Shown: positions 1 through 8,743 of the stretch, one piece after another
How the letters are laid out: the number at the start of each line of letters is the position of its first letter
Numbering within the stretch: the stretch's first letter is position 1
Source of the DNA: RHKX01 sp963820055
Lineage (GTDB): Bacteria > Actinomycetota > Thermoleophilia > Solirubrobacterales > 70-9
Direction of reading: 5' to 3'
NCBI GenBank assembly: GCA_963820055.1
Contig: CAWFYJ010000005.1
Coordinates: 496,001 to 560,000 of the forward strand
Length of the DNA: 64,000 bases
Position numbers and translations under genes: made by a program
The notes under the pieces: generated by a model
The model's input: the letters and a program-made list of their open reading frames with translations, nothing else
Database searches by the model: none
Told to the model about the DNA's origin: nothing

Positions 1-1895
1 GAGGGCCGCTGGGTCGCGAGCAGGAGGTGGATGCCGACGGCGCGCGACTTCTGGGCGAGGCGGATGATCGAATCCTCGACCTCTCCCGGCGCGACCATCA
101 TCAGGTCGGCGAGCTCGTCGATGACGCAGAGGATATGCGGCAGGGGCGCCTCCCCGGCCTTGCGGCGGATCTTGTTGAGCTCGTCGAGGTTACGACCGCG
201 GGCCTTGCCCATGACGGTGTAGCGCGACTCCATCTCGGCGACGAGGTTCTCGAGCACGTTGGATGCGACGCGGGCGTTCGTGACGACCGGCGTCAGCAGA
301 TGCGGCACCGAGTCGTAGTGGTTGAGTTCGACCTGCTTGGGGTCGACGAGGACAAGGCGCAGCTCGTTCGGCGATGCATGCAGGAGCATCGACGTGAGGA
401 TCGCGTTGACCGACCCCGACTTGCCGGAGCCGGTCGTGCCGGCGACGAGGACGTGCGGCATCTTCGCGAGGTCCATCGAGACGGCCTGCCCGGAGATGTC
501 CTTGCCGAGCCACGACAGCAGCGGCGAGGCCCCGTCGGGGCGGCCCTGGTAGATGTCGCCGAGGCGAACCATCTTCCGGCGCGTGTTCGGGACCTCGACG
601 CCGACGGCCTTCTTGCCCGGGATCGGGGCGAGGATCCGGATGTCGGTTGAGGCGAGGGCGTAGGCGAGGTCGTCCTTGAGCTGGGAGATCTTGCCAACCT
701 TCGTGCCCGGCGCCAGTTGCAGCTCGTAGCGGCTCACGTGGGGGCCGGTCACGGTGCCGATCAGCTTGGCCTCGATCTTGAAGTGGCTGAGGACCTCGAG
801 CAGAGCCCTGGCGGTCTTCTCCATCTCGCGGCGGTCAGGACCGCGGTCCTTGTCGTCGTTGCCGCGGCGCAGCAGCTTCGGAGGCGGGTTGCGGTAGTCG
901 ATCTCGTCGGACTCGGTGATGCCGCCCCGCTTGGCGCCCTGCGGCGTGCGGGTGATCTCGATCTCCTCGGCGGCGACGGGCGCCGGCTCGGCCGCGGGCT
1001 CGGCCTCTTCCTCCTCGACGTAGCCGTCATCGTCGAAGGCGTGCTCGTCGGGGGCGTCGATCGGCTTGTCGGCCTCGTCGTCCGTGTCGTCTGCGCCGGC
1101 GGCGGCGAAGTCGAACTCGTCCGTCTCCTCCTCGTTGCCGAGCGGCAGGGTCACGCCCTCGTCGCCGTACCCGTCCTCGTCGGCGTCCGGATAGTGCTTG
1201 GTGGTCCAGCCGTCGCCGACCCGTTCGCCGGAGCGGCGCTCGCGGACGGACCGCGCCATCTCACCTGTCGCGTGACGGGCCCGGCCCGCCGCCTCCGCCC
1301 CGGATCCGAGCAGGCTGACCAGCGGGCGGCCGCTGAGCAGGAGGATGCCGCTGAGGATCATCAGGACGGCGATGATGTGCGCGCCGACGCGCTGGAAGAG
1401 GGTCGCCGAGGCCCAGTAGAGGGACTCGCCGAGGACGCCGCCGTGGGCGGTGAAGAAGTCGGGGTCGAACACGTCGCCGCGAACCGGCTGCTCGGGGCCG
1501 AGCCCGGCGGTGCCGGCCGCGAAGGCGAGCAGGAGCCCGGCGACGAGCAGGATTGCTCCGGCGTTGATCGCCCCCGGATAGGTCATCAATGGCCTGATCA
1601 CGAGCGCGAGGCCGACGCCGGCGAGCAGCATCGGGACCGCGTAGGAGACCGCGCCTCCCGTCCAGGTCAGGGCGACCTCGAGGCCGGAGCCGCCGAGCCC
1701 TCCGTCCCACCCCGCGTAGAGCACGAAGCCCAGATACAGGGAGGCCGCGAGCAGGCCGAGCCCGATCAGGTCGAAGTGACGCTGTTCGAGCTCGCGCGGG
1801 GCGGCGGGGGCTTTGCGGGCAGCAGGCTTCTTTCCCCGCTTCGGGGAAGGCTTCTTGCTGCGGGCCTTGGGTCGCAGAATTGGCTTGGTTGGCAT
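1..1895 (-). CDS. ftsK: FtsK/SpoIIIE-family DNA translocase (partial, 3' end beyond window)
   Basis: DNA pump that moves chromosome ends through the closing division septum. The gene runs off the left edge, leaving about 631 N-terminal codons. The first 35 residues are Lys/Arg-rich. Four hydrophobic membrane segments follow (about residues 40-210), then a Glu/Asp-rich linker (about 220-330), then the motor domain with Walker A VAGTTGSGKSGS, Walker B ILCVIDELADLM and the family signature RAVGIHLLLATQRPS at the very edge. ATG at 1895 is the first start before the basic stretch. The C-terminal gamma (KOPS-reading) domain is not visible. In many actinobacteria ftsK follows rnj closely; here a plus-strand two-component pair lies between them. 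Confidence 0.95.
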   Translation of the reverse strand, partial: MPTKPILRPKARSKKPSPKRGKKPAARKAPAAPRELEQRHFDLIGLGLLAASLYLGFVLYAGWDGGLGGSGLEVALTWTGGAVSYAVPMLLAGVGLALVIRPLMTYPGAINAGAILLVAGLLLAFAAGTAGLGPEQPVRGDVFDPDFFTAHGGVLGESLYWASATLFQRVGAHIIAVLMILSGILLLSGRPLVSLLGSGAEAAGRARHATGEMARSVRERRSGERVGDGWTTKHYPDADEDGYGDEGVTLPLGNEEETDEFDFAAAGADDTDDEADKPIDAPDEHAFDDDGYVEEEEAEPAAEPAPVAAEEIEITRTPQGAKRGGITESDEIDYRNPPPKLLRRGNDDKDRGPDRREMEKTARALLEVLSHFKIEAKLIGTVTGPHVSRYELQLAPGTKVGKISQLKDDLAYALASTDIRILAPIPGKKAVGVEVPNTRRKMVRLGDIYQGRPDGASPLLSWLGKDISGQAVSMDLAKMPHVLVAGTTGSGKSGSVNAILTSMLLHASPNELRLVLVDPKQVELNHYDSVPHLLTPVVTNARVASNVLENLVAEMESRYTVMGKARGRNLDELNKIRRKAGEAPLPHILCVIDELADLMMVAPGEVEDSIIRLAQKSRAVGIHLLLATQRP

Positions 1896-1994
1896 CCGGC
1901 ACCCCCTTCGACGTGGCCTCGCCGTCCCCTGCGCGGTCGGCGGGAAAGGGCTTGCCGCCGAGGGGCTCCCGGCGGACCGGCCGGCCCCTGTCTT

Positions 1995-2000
1995 TAGAAT
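1995..2000 (+). promoter_or_regulatory. Candidate -10 element for a leaderless response-regulator transcript
   Basis: TAGAAT matches five of six bases of the -10 consensus and ends 7 nt before the GTG start at 2008. Transcription would begin at or next to the start codon, giving a leaderless mRNA, which is common in actinobacteria. No Shine-Dalgarno sequence lies upstream of the GTG and no convincing -35 is seen. Confidence 0.4.
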
Positions 2001-2007
2001 TGCTCGG

Positions 2008-2697
2008 GTGACCGACGCAGACAACCTGATCGGACGGGTCCTCGTGGTCGAGGACGACGAGGACATCGCCGACGTCCTGCGGCGCTCGCTGCGCCAGGAG
2101 GGTCACGAGGTCCGGACCGCGGGCGACGGCGAGGAGGCCCTCGACATGGCCGCGGAGTTCGTGCCGGACCTGGTCGTGCTCGACCTCGGCCTGCCGCGCC
2201 TCGACGGCGTCGAGGTCTGCCGGAGGCTGCGTGCCGGCGGCGACGTGCCGATCCTGATCCTCACCGCCCGCTCCGACACGGGCGATCGCGTCGAAGGTCT
2301 CGACGCCGGCGCCGATGACTACCTCGTCAAGCCCTTCGAGCGCGCCGAGCTGCTCGCGCGGATGCGGGCGCTGCTGCGGCGCCGCCCGCCCCGCGGCACC
2401 GCCTCGCTCACCGTCGGTGACCTCGTACTCAACCCGGGAACACGGGAGGTGACGCGCGGGGAGCGCGTCGTCGACCTGACCAACCGCGAATTCGAGCTGC
2501 TCGAGTTCCTGATGCGGAACGAAAGGCTCGTGATCTCGCGCGAGCGGCTGCTCGAGGAGGTCTGGGGATACGACCCCACCTCGATGACGAACACGATCGA
2601 CGTGTTCATCAGCAACCTCAGGCGCAAACTCGAAGAGGGAGGGGAGGAACGGATCCTGCACACCAAGCGGGGTGCCGGCTACGTGGTCAGAGCGTGA
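2008..2697 (+). CDS. OmpR/PhoB-family response regulator
   Basis: Two-component transcription factor of 229 aa. The N-terminal receiver domain has the acidic pocket VVEDDED, phospho-acceptor Asp59 in VVLDLGLPRLDG, and the conserved Lys of YLVKPF. The C-terminal winged helix (about residues 130-229) contains LTNREFELLEFL and the recognition-helix region TNTIDVFISNLRRKL. The open frame continues upstream, but GTG 2008 is the sensible start because a receiver domain normally begins a few residues before the first beta strand and a -10 box sits 7 nt upstream. The histidine kinase starts 4 nt after its stop, so the two form a cognate pair, MprAB-like in architecture. The signal and targets are unknown. 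Confidence 0.93.
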   Translation: MTDADNLIGRVLVVEDDEDIADVLRRSLRQEGHEVRTAGDGEEALDMAAEFVPDLVVLDLGLPRLDGVEVCRRLRAGGDVPILILTARSDTGDRVEGLDAGADDYLVKPFERAELLARMRALLRRRPPRGTASLTVGDLVLNPGTREVTRGERVVDLTNREFELLEFLMRNERLVISRERLLEEVWGYDPTSMTNTIDVFISNLRRKLEEGGEERILHTKRGAGYVVRA

Positions 2698-2701
2698 GCC
2701 G

Positions 2702-4147
2702 ATGAACCCGCTGCGGGGTCTGCAAAATCTCTACGCCCGCTCCCGGCGTCTCCCGGTCCGGGTCCGGATCGCGATCGTCTCGGCGACGCTGACCGCCGTC
2801 ATCCTCGTCGGCTTCGCCGTCGTGGTCGGCCGCCTCGTCACCGATCGCCTCCACACCGACTTCGAGAACGAGCTGACCGGGAACGCGGCGAAGATCGCCA
2901 ACGGCATCGGCTTCAACGCCGCCGGTCAGCCGATCCCCTCCAACCTCGAACAGTTCGGCCTCGTCAACGACGCCGAGATCAGGCTCGTCGGCTCCGATGG
3001 TCAGGTCTTCGGCCAGAGCTCGAACTCGGTCACCTTCACTCCCCCCGACACCGAACACATCGTCGCGTCCGGCGCCCTGCAGATCGCGACCGCGCAGATC
3101 TTCACCAACAGCGTCATCGGCGGCCCTCCCGCCCTCTACGTCCAGTACGCCCGGCCGGAATCCTCCGTCGACGATACGATCGGCCGGCTCTGGCTTTTCC
3201 TCGCGGGTGGCGTCGCGATCGGCACCCTGCTGGCCGGCATCGCCGGGATGGCCGTCGCCAACCGGGCGATGCGGCCGATCTCCGCCCTGACGGCGGTCGC
3301 GGGCGACATCGCCACGACCCGTGACCCGTCGCGACGCATCCCCGAGCCGGAGAGCGACGACGAGGTCGCCGAGCTCGCCCGGACGCTCGACCAGATGCTC
3401 CGCGAGCTCGATGCCGCCCGATCGGAGACGGAGAGCACGATCAAACGGCAGCGCGAGTTCGTCGCCGACGCCTCCCATGAGCTGCGGACGCCGCTGACGA
3501 GCATCCTCGCCAACCTCGAGCTGCTCGAGGAGTCCCTTGCACGCGACGGCCACCGGGACGAAGACGACACCGCCGCGGTCGCCTCCGCCCTCCGCTCGTC
3601 GAAGCGGATGAACCGGCTGGTCGGCGACTTGCTCCTGCTCGCCCGCGCCGATGCCGGCCGCGTCGGCAGCCGGGTCGAGTGCGACCTCGCGATGATCGCC
3701 TCCGAGGCACTCGAGGAGGTGGCGCCGGTCTCCGACGGCCACGTCTTCGCCGCCGAGCTCCACGACCCAGCGCCGGTCTCCGGCAACCCCGATGAGCTGC
3801 ACCGCATGATCCTCAACCTCCTCGAGAACGCGATTCGCCACACCCCCGAGGGGACCCGCATCGAGATCGATCTCTCCGAGCGCGACGGCGAAGCGCACCT
3901 CACCGTCAGCGACGACGGCCCCGGCCTCCCCACCGGCATGGAGACCCAGGTCTTCGACCGCTTCGTCCGTGGCGAGGGACCGGCCGACCGCAGCAACAGG
4001 AACGGGACCGGCACCGGGCTCGGCCTCTCGATCGTCCGCGCCGTCGCCGTCGCCCACGGCGGCACCGTCCGGGCCGTCAGCAATGGGGAATCAGCGGGCG
4101 CCTGCTTCGAGATCCGGCTCCCCCTGGACACGCCCCCCGAAGTTTGA
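2702..4147 (+). CDS. Sensor histidine kinase (HAMP-HisKA-HATPase)
   Basis: Membrane sensor kinase of 481 aa, partner of the preceding response regulator. A first membrane segment (about residues 20-45) and a second (about 160-190) frame a periplasmic sensor region of about 110 residues with no recognised fold. A HAMP linker follows. The dimerisation helix carries phospho-acceptor His259 in ADASHELRTPLTS. The ATPase domain shows the N box NLLENAIRHTPEG, the G1 box DDGPGLP and the G2 box GTGTGLGLSIV. ATG 2702 fits the 4-nt gap after the regulator. An intrinsic terminator follows at 4281-4322. Confidence 0.94.
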   Translation: MNPLRGLQNLYARSRRLPVRVRIAIVSATLTAVILVGFAVVVGRLVTDRLHTDFENELTGNAAKIANGIGFNAAGQPIPSNLEQFGLVNDAEIRLVGSDGQVFGQSSNSVTFTPPDTEHIVASGALQIATAQIFTNSVIGGPPALYVQYARPESSVDDTIGRLWLFLAGGVAIGTLLAGIAGMAVANRAMRPISALTAVAGDIATTRDPSRRIPEPESDDEVAELARTLDQMLRELDAARSETESTIKRQREFVADASHELRTPLTSILANLELLEESLARDGHRDEDDTAAVASALRSSKRMNRLVGDLLLLARADAGRVGSRVECDLAMIASEALEEVAPVSDGHVFAAELHDPAPVSGNPDELHRMILNLLENAIRHTPEGTRIEIDLSERDGEAHLTVSDDGPGLPTGMETQVFDRFVRGEGPADRSNRNGTGTGLGLSIVRAVAVAHGGTVRAVSNGESAGACFEIRLPLDTPPEV

Positions 4148-4257
4148 GCGAACTCTTTATCCCCCTTGAGCAGACGTTTAGGCCGGCGTCCGAGTATCTC
4201 CCGTGGACGAGACAACAGCCACCCGGTCCTCCCCAAAGCCGACCGAGGTGGCACCTG

Positions 4258-4277
4258 ATTGGCCAGCCTGAGCCAAT
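4258..4277 (+). other. Small hairpin in the 3' UTR of the two-component operon
   Basis: ATTGGC and GCCAAT pair perfectly over an 8-nt loop just upstream of the terminator stem. With the GGTGGCACC just before it, the arrangement recalls the end of a T-box leader, but no gene follows on this strand. It is most simply part of the 3' UTR. Confidence 0.3.
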
Positions 4278-4280
4278 TGC

Positions 4281-4322
4281 AGCCCGCCGGATCCCCCTCC
4301 CTGATCCGGCGGGCTTTCTTTT
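4281..4322 (+). terminator. Rho-independent terminator of the two-component operon
   Basis: A perfect 12-bp GC-rich stem (4281-4292 with 4304-4315) with an 11-nt pyrimidine-rich loop is followed by the tail TTCTTTT. It lies 134 nt after the kinase stop codon. Confidence 0.9.
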
Positions 4323-4695
4323 GGCGGACGCGGAGGGCCGCTGGCGGCTTTGTCGGCGGGCGGCTACGGCCGGAGGCCGCTGCGCCGCCCCTTCCTCGCC
4401 CAGCGGGCCACCGCGGGCTCGCCAAAAGGGCTGAGAGGGGGGAACTTAGGGCCGGATCCGGAGCCGAGCCCGAAAACGCCCATATATCGGGGTTTTCAGC
4501 TTCCGCTCTGGCGGATCCGATCTCGTGGGCAGATTTCCACTCACTATGAGTGGTTTTCCGCCCACGAGCGCAAGTCAGACCGTCACCGGGCCTGACCGCG
4601 GCCCAGACTGGGGGCGACACACATGTCATCCCGTCCCCTCCCACCGCGCCGACCGGGGAGACCGGACGCGAAGCGGAGGATCTCCCCGGGGTTAA
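4323..4695. other. Non-coding gap between histidine kinase and rnj
   Basis: Space between the 3' ends of two convergent transcripts. Short open frames cross it but none has coding character. The recognisable content is the two-hairpin repeat element at 4472-4568. Nothing else was identified. Confidence 0.6.
4472..4568. repeat. Two-hairpin intergenic element, copy A
   Basis: Hairpin 1 (4472-4497) pairs GAAAAC with GTTTTC and CCC with GGG across one bulged G. Hairpin 2 (4522-4568) has a perfect 9-bp outer stem CTCGTGGGC/GCCCACGAG, a partly mismatched middle, and a 7-bp inner stem CCACTCA/TGAGTGG closed by the triloop CTA. Copy B at 24417-24500 has the same layout, the same outer GTGGGC/GCCCAC core and the same CTCA-CTA-TGAG apex, but the inner pair A-T is T-A there. 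The structure is palindromic, so the strand cannot be assigned. Function unknown. Confidence 0.7.
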
Positions 4696-6363
4696 CTAGA
4701 CCTCGATAACCACGGGCAGCACCATCGGGCGGCGCTTCAGGCGCTTGTAGACGAACTCGGCGACCGCGTCGTGGACGTCCTGGCGGATCATGGCCGGCTC
4801 GCGGACCTTGCCGCGGAGGGCGTCCTCGAGCTTGTCCTCGACGACGTCGGCCAGCTCGTCGACGAGGCGGTCGGTGTCGGCGTCGGACTGCATGGGGACG
4901 CCGCGGAAGGTGATCTCCGGGTCGGCCGCAACCTCGCTGTCCTCGATGGAGACCGTGGCGACGACGATCACGACGCCGTCGGCGCTGAGCGTGCGGCGGT
5001 CGCGGAGGGCCGCATCGTCGGGCTCGCCGAGCTCGAGGCCGTCGACGAAGATCATCCCGGCGCCGATGTCGTCGCCGAGGGCGGCGCCCTTGGCGTCGAT
5101 CTCGAGCGGCACGCCGTTGCGGGTCCGGAAGATCCTGTCGGTGTCGACGCCGACGGACTCGGCGAGATTCGCGTGGAGGCGGATCCGCTTGAAGTCGCCG
5201 TGCATCGGCATCACGTACTTCGGCCGGGTCAGGTTGAGCATCAGCTTCATGTCCTCCTGGTAGCCGTGACCCGAGGCGTGGATCGGCGCGTCCGCGGCGG
5301 TGATGACGCGGGCGCCGATCTCGAAGATCCGGTCGATCGTCTCGTTGACCGACCGCTCGTTGCCGGGGACCGGCGTGGCCGAGAAGACGACGGTGTCGCC
5401 CGAGTGCAGCTGGACGTCGCGATGCTCGCCGTGCGCCATCCGGCGCAGGGCCGAGAGCGGCTCGCCCTGGCTGCCCGTCGAGATCGCCACGACCTCCTCG
5501 TCCGGATAGTCCTCGATCTCGCGCGGCTGGATCAGGAGCCCCTCGGGTGCGTTGGCGATCCCGAGGTTCGACGCGATGTTGAAGTTCTTCCGCATCGAAC
5601 GGCCGACGAGGGCGACCTTGCGACCGAGTGCGTCGGCGGCGTCGACGACCTGCTGGACGCGGTGGACGTTCGAGGCGAAGCAGGTGACGATGATCCGCCC
5701 GTCGCAGCGCGAGAACGTCTCGAGCAGCGCCGGACCGACGCTCGACTCCGAGGTCGCCACGCCGGGGCGGTCGGCGTTCGTCGAGTCGCCGCAGAGGCAG
5801 AGCAGTCCCTCGTCTCCGAGCCGCGCGAGCCGGGCGAAGTCGGCCGGGCGGCCATCGACGGGCGTCTGATCGAACTTGTAGTCGCCGGTGATCAGCACGG
5901 TGCCGACGTCGGTCGTGACGGCGACGGCGCAGGCATCGGGGATCGAGTGCGACATGTGGATCATCTCGATCTCGAAGCCACCCGCCTGGACGACGGTGCC
6001 GGGTGCGAGGTCGCGAAGCGGCACGTCCTTGAGCTTGTGCTCCTCGAGCTTGGAGCGGACCATGCCGACCGTCAGCCGGCCGCCGTAGATCGCCGGCGGG
6101 ATGCCGATCTCACGGAGCACGTACGGAAGCGCTCCGACGTGGTCCTCATGGCCATGGGTGAGGACGATCGCCTCGATGTCGTCGAGCCGGCCGCGCAGGT
6201 AGGAGAAGTCGGGCAGGACGAGGTCGATGCCGAGCATCTCCGCCGTCGGGAACATCAGCCCCGTGTCGACGACGACGATCTTGCCGTCGTACTCGATCAC
6301 GGTCATGTTCTTGCCGATCTCGCCGAGGCCGCCGAGCGGCAGGATTCGCAGCTTGCCGCTCAC
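4696..6363 (-). CDS. rnj: Ribonuclease J
   Basis: Metallo-beta-lactamase/beta-CASP ribonuclease of 555 aa, the usual length for RNase J. It combines endonuclease and 5'-3' exonuclease activity in mRNA turnover and rRNA maturation. The zinc motif is THGHEDH, with the downstream HMSHSIPD and GDYKFDQTPVDG blocks; the beta-CASP region contains STGSQGEP and HASGHGYQED. The GTG start at 6363 overlaps the dapA stop by 4 nt (GTGA), so the two are translationally coupled. The frame stays open far upstream inside dapA, but the coupled GTG starts exactly at the family N-terminus (SGKLRILPLGGLGEIGKN). dapA-rnj adjacency is widespread in actinobacteria. Confidence 0.96.
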   Translation of the reverse strand: MSGKLRILPLGGLGEIGKNMTVIEYDGKIVVVDTGLMFPTAEMLGIDLVLPDFSYLRGRLDDIEAIVLTHGHEDHVGALPYVLREIGIPPAIYGGRLTVGMVRSKLEEHKLKDVPLRDLAPGTVVQAGGFEIEMIHMSHSIPDACAVAVTTDVGTVLITGDYKFDQTPVDGRPADFARLARLGDEGLLCLCGDSTNADRPGVATSESSVGPALLETFSRCDGRIIVTCFASNVHRVQQVVDAADALGRKVALVGRSMRKNFNIASNLGIANAPEGLLIQPREIEDYPDEEVVAISTGSQGEPLSALRRMAHGEHRDVQLHSGDTVVFSATPVPGNERSVNETIDRIFEIGARVITAADAPIHASGHGYQEDMKLMLNLTRPKYVMPMHGDFKRIRLHANLAESVGVDTDRIFRTRNGVPLEIDAKGAALGDDIGAGMIFVDGLELGEPDDAALRDRRTLSADGVVIVVATVSIEDSEVAADPEITFRGVPMQSDADTDRLVDELADVVEDKLEDALRGKVREPAMIRQDVHDAVAEFVYKRLKRRPMVLPVVIEV

Positions 6364-7229
6364 GCGACCACCTCGAAGCCGAAGCCGACGAGCGCGTCGC
6401 GGACGACGGCTCGCTGGCCGTCGTCGAGCGGCACCATCGGCAGGCGCATTCGTTCTGAACAGATACCAAGCATTTGCAGTGCTCCCTTGATTGGAATTGG
6501 GTTGGTGGTGACCGTGAGTGCCTCGAACAGCGGCTCGAGGGAGGCGTTGAGCTCCCTGGCCGCGTCGGCCTCTCCGGTCTCGAAGAGTCGTTTGATTTCG
6601 GCCATCTGCGGCCCGACGATGTGCGAGGCGACGCAGATGCCGCCCACACCGCCGATCTCCAGGCAGCGCAGGAATACCTCGTCGTTGCCGGCCAGCACCT
6701 CGAGCCCGTCGATCGGGCCGAGCTCGTCGTTGTTCGACTGCTTGACGGCGCGGACGTTGTCGATCCTCGCCAGGTCGGCGAGCTGGTCGGGCGGTACGTT
6801 GATGACCGTCCGGCCGGGGATGTTGTAGAGGATTATCGGCTTCTCGGTGCACGCGGCGATGGTCTCGACGTGGGCACGCATGCCGGCCGGATTCGGCTTG
6901 TTGTAGTAGGGCGTCACGACGAGCATCGCGTCGGCGCCGGCCTCGTCGGCCGCCTTCGTCAGCCCGACCGAGTGGCGGGTGTCGTTCGTGCCGGTCCCGC
7001 AGACGAGGAGAACGTCCTCCCCCACCTCCGCCCGGACCGCCTTCAGAAGGTTGATCTGCTCGGTGTCGTCGAGCGTGGCCGCCTCGCCGGTGCTCCCGGC
7101 CACGACGAGCCCGTCGGAGCCGTTCTCCAGCAGGTGGGTCGCCAGCTTCGCGGCCGCCGCGAAGTCCACGTCTCCGCTGCCGTCGAACGGCGTCGCCATC
7201 GCGGTGAGGACACCGCCGAATTCACTCAT
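6360..7229 (-). CDS. dapA: 4-hydroxy-tetrahydrodipicolinate synthase
   Basis: Condenses pyruvate with aspartate semialdehyde, the first committed step of diaminopimelate and lysine synthesis, and so feeds peptidoglycan. The 289 aa form a TIM-barrel aldolase. Visible family motifs are GSTGEAATL, the YYNKP block and YNIPGRT with the catalytic Tyr. The Schiff-base position is in the VRAVKQSNND segment. dapB lies two genes upstream on the same strand, separated only by the amidase. The stop overlaps the rnj start. Confidence 0.96.
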   Translation of the reverse strand: MSEFGGVLTAMATPFDGSGDVDFAAAAKLATHLLENGSDGLVVAGSTGEAATLDDTEQINLLKAVRAEVGEDVLLVCGTGTNDTRHSVGLTKAADEAGADAMLVVTPYYNKPNPAGMRAHVETIAACTEKPIILYNIPGRTVINVPPDQLADLARIDNVRAVKQSNNDELGPIDGLEVLAGNDEVFLRCLEIGGVGGICVASHIVGPQMAEIKRLFETGEADAARELNASLEPLFEALTVTTNPIPIKGALQMLGICSERMRLPMVPLDDGQRAVVRDALVGFGFEVVA

Positions 7230-7257
7230 ACGGTCAAGTTACCGGCAGACAGGGTCA

Positions 7258-8715
7258 TCAGCCCGCGAAGACGGGCGGGTGCCGGTCCGCCCAGGGCGCG
7301 GCCTTCTCGAGCTGCGCCGCGATCCGGATCAGCAGATCCTCGCGACCGAGCGGAGCCACGAACTGGACCCCGACGGGAACGCCGTCGTCGGTCCAGTGCA
7401 GCGGCACGCTGATGCCCGGCTGGCCGGTCAGGTTGAAGAGTGCGGTGAACGTGCCCGAGGGCAGGCAGCGGCGATAGGCCGCGAGCTCCGGCTGGGAGGT
7501 GTCGATCTCGCCGAGCTTCGGCGCGATCTCCGCCATCGTCGGGGTCAGCAGCAGGTCGTAGCCCGTCTCGAACCAGCCGGCGACCATCCGCGAGAGCGCC
7601 TGGTGGAGCCCGACGTCGAGCAGGTAGCGGGCGCCGCTCCGCTCGTGGCCGATCGCGGCCATGTCCCAGGTCAGCTTCTCGACGTCGTCCTCGGTGATCG
7701 GACGGCCGAGCAGCATGCCGAGCTGGGTCAGCGTCGCAGCCTGGCCGGCGGCCCAGCGGGTCAGGAAGCTGTCCTCGAGGTCGGGCCCGCCCTCGCCGAC
7801 CATCAGGACGTCGGCGATCGAACCGTCGTCGACGGAGTGGCCGAGCGATTCGGCGAGCTTTGCCGCCTTCGCGACCGCCTCGGCGCAGGGCGCTGCGACC
7901 TCGACGCCCTCGATCAGGGAGCGGTCGAGCACGCCGATGCGCAGCCCGCCGGACTCGTCCTCGAGTTCGTCGGTGTAGGGACGCAGGGGCGCCGGTGCGA
8001 CATAGGGATCGCCGGGGGCGGCCCCGTGGACGGCCTCGATCAGGCGCGCCGTATCGCGGACCGACCGCGAGACGCAGAGTTCGACCGTGACGCCCGACAT
8101 GACGTCGCCGATCAGCGGCCCCTCGCTGATCCGTTGGCGGCTCGGCTTCAGGCCGACGAGCCCGTTGTTGGAGGCGGGGATGCGGATCGACCCGCCGCCG
8201 TCATTGGCGTGGGCCATCGGGACGATGCCGGCGGCGACCGCGGCGCCGGACCCGCCGCTCGAGCCGCCGGTGGAACGGGTCGTGTCCCAGGGGTTCTTCG
8301 AAGCTCCGTAAGCCTTCGGCTCGGTCGTCGCCACGATTCCGAGCTCGGGGGTGTTCGTCTTGCCGATCGTGATCAGCCCGGCGGCGCGGAACCGCTCCGC
8401 GAGCGTCGTGGTGACCGGCGAGTGGAAGTTCGCCTCCTTGAGCACGTTCATGCCCAGGTGCAGAGGTTCGCCGGCGTTGGCGGCCCCGAGATCCTTGAGG
8501 AGGAACGGAACGCCCTTGAACGGCCCGTCCGGGACGTCGGCCGCGGCCTTCTCCCGCGCCGACTCCGAGAGGTCGTGGATGATCGCGTTGATCTCGGGGT
8601 TGACCTGCTCCGCCCGCGCGATTGCGGCATCGATCAGCTCGGCAGGGCTCGCCTGTCCGGAGCTGACCAGCTCCGCCTGCGCGGTCGCGTCCATACGTGC
8701 AAGGTCGTCGCTCAA
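7258..8715 (-). CDS. Amidase signature family enzyme
   Basis: Hydrolase of carbon-nitrogen bonds, 485 aa. The Ser-cisSer-Lys triad is represented by the Lys of GVPFLLKDL and the serines of TGGSSGGSGAAVAAG; GKTNTPELG and GGGSIRIPAS match the family. The substrate cannot be told from sequence. GatCAB subunit A is possible in principle, but no gatB or gatC is nearby. TTG 8715 is preferred over ATG 8694 because a purine-rich AGGAAGGAAGAGG ribosome site lies just upstream of the TTG. The gene sits between dapB and dapA and is likely cotranscribed with them. Confidence 0.88.
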   Translation of the reverse strand: MSDDLARMDATAQAELVSSGQASPAELIDAAIARAEQVNPEINAIIHDLSESAREKAAADVPDGPFKGVPFLLKDLGAANAGEPLHLGMNVLKEANFHSPVTTTLAERFRAAGLITIGKTNTPELGIVATTEPKAYGASKNPWDTTRSTGGSSGGSGAAVAAGIVPMAHANDGGGSIRIPASNNGLVGLKPSRQRISEGPLIGDVMSGVTVELCVSRSVRDTARLIEAVHGAAPGDPYVAPAPLRPYTDELEDESGGLRIGVLDRSLIEGVEVAAPCAEAVAKAAKLAESLGHSVDDGSIADVLMVGEGGPDLEDSFLTRWAAGQAATLTQLGMLLGRPITEDDVEKLTWDMAAIGHERSGARYLLDVGLHQALSRMVAGWFETGYDLLLTPTMAEIAPKLGEIDTSQPELAAYRRCLPSGTFTALFNLTGQPGISVPLHWTDDGVPVGVQFVAPLGREDLLIRIAAQLEKAAPWADRHPPVFAG

Positions 8716-8743
8716 GATCCTCTTCCTTCCTCGGGTTGCGGGC

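Noticed and set aside
717..1997. Long plus-strand open frames opposite ftsK, and similar long frames opposite rnj, infB, nusA and dnaE2
   Set aside because: They are antisense shadows typical of high-GC DNA: low-complexity composition, no family motifs, and the opposite strand encodes well-conserved proteins.
4225..4322. T-box-like riboswitch (GGTGGCACC, small hairpin, then terminator)
   Set aside because: The order resembles a T-box end, but no gene follows on the plus strand and no specifier stem is visible. It reads better as the 3' UTR and terminator of the kinase gene.
4500..4600. Peptide similarity between the two hairpin-element copies (HYE..SAH-like words in several frames)
   Set aside because: The similarity appears in frames on both strands and follows from the palindromic DNA; there is no start, ribosome site or conserved frame to support a protein.
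7258..8715. GatA subunit of the tRNA amidotransferase
   Set aside because: The amidase fold fits, but gatB and gatC are absent nearby and the context is diaminopimelate synthesis; left as a general amidase.
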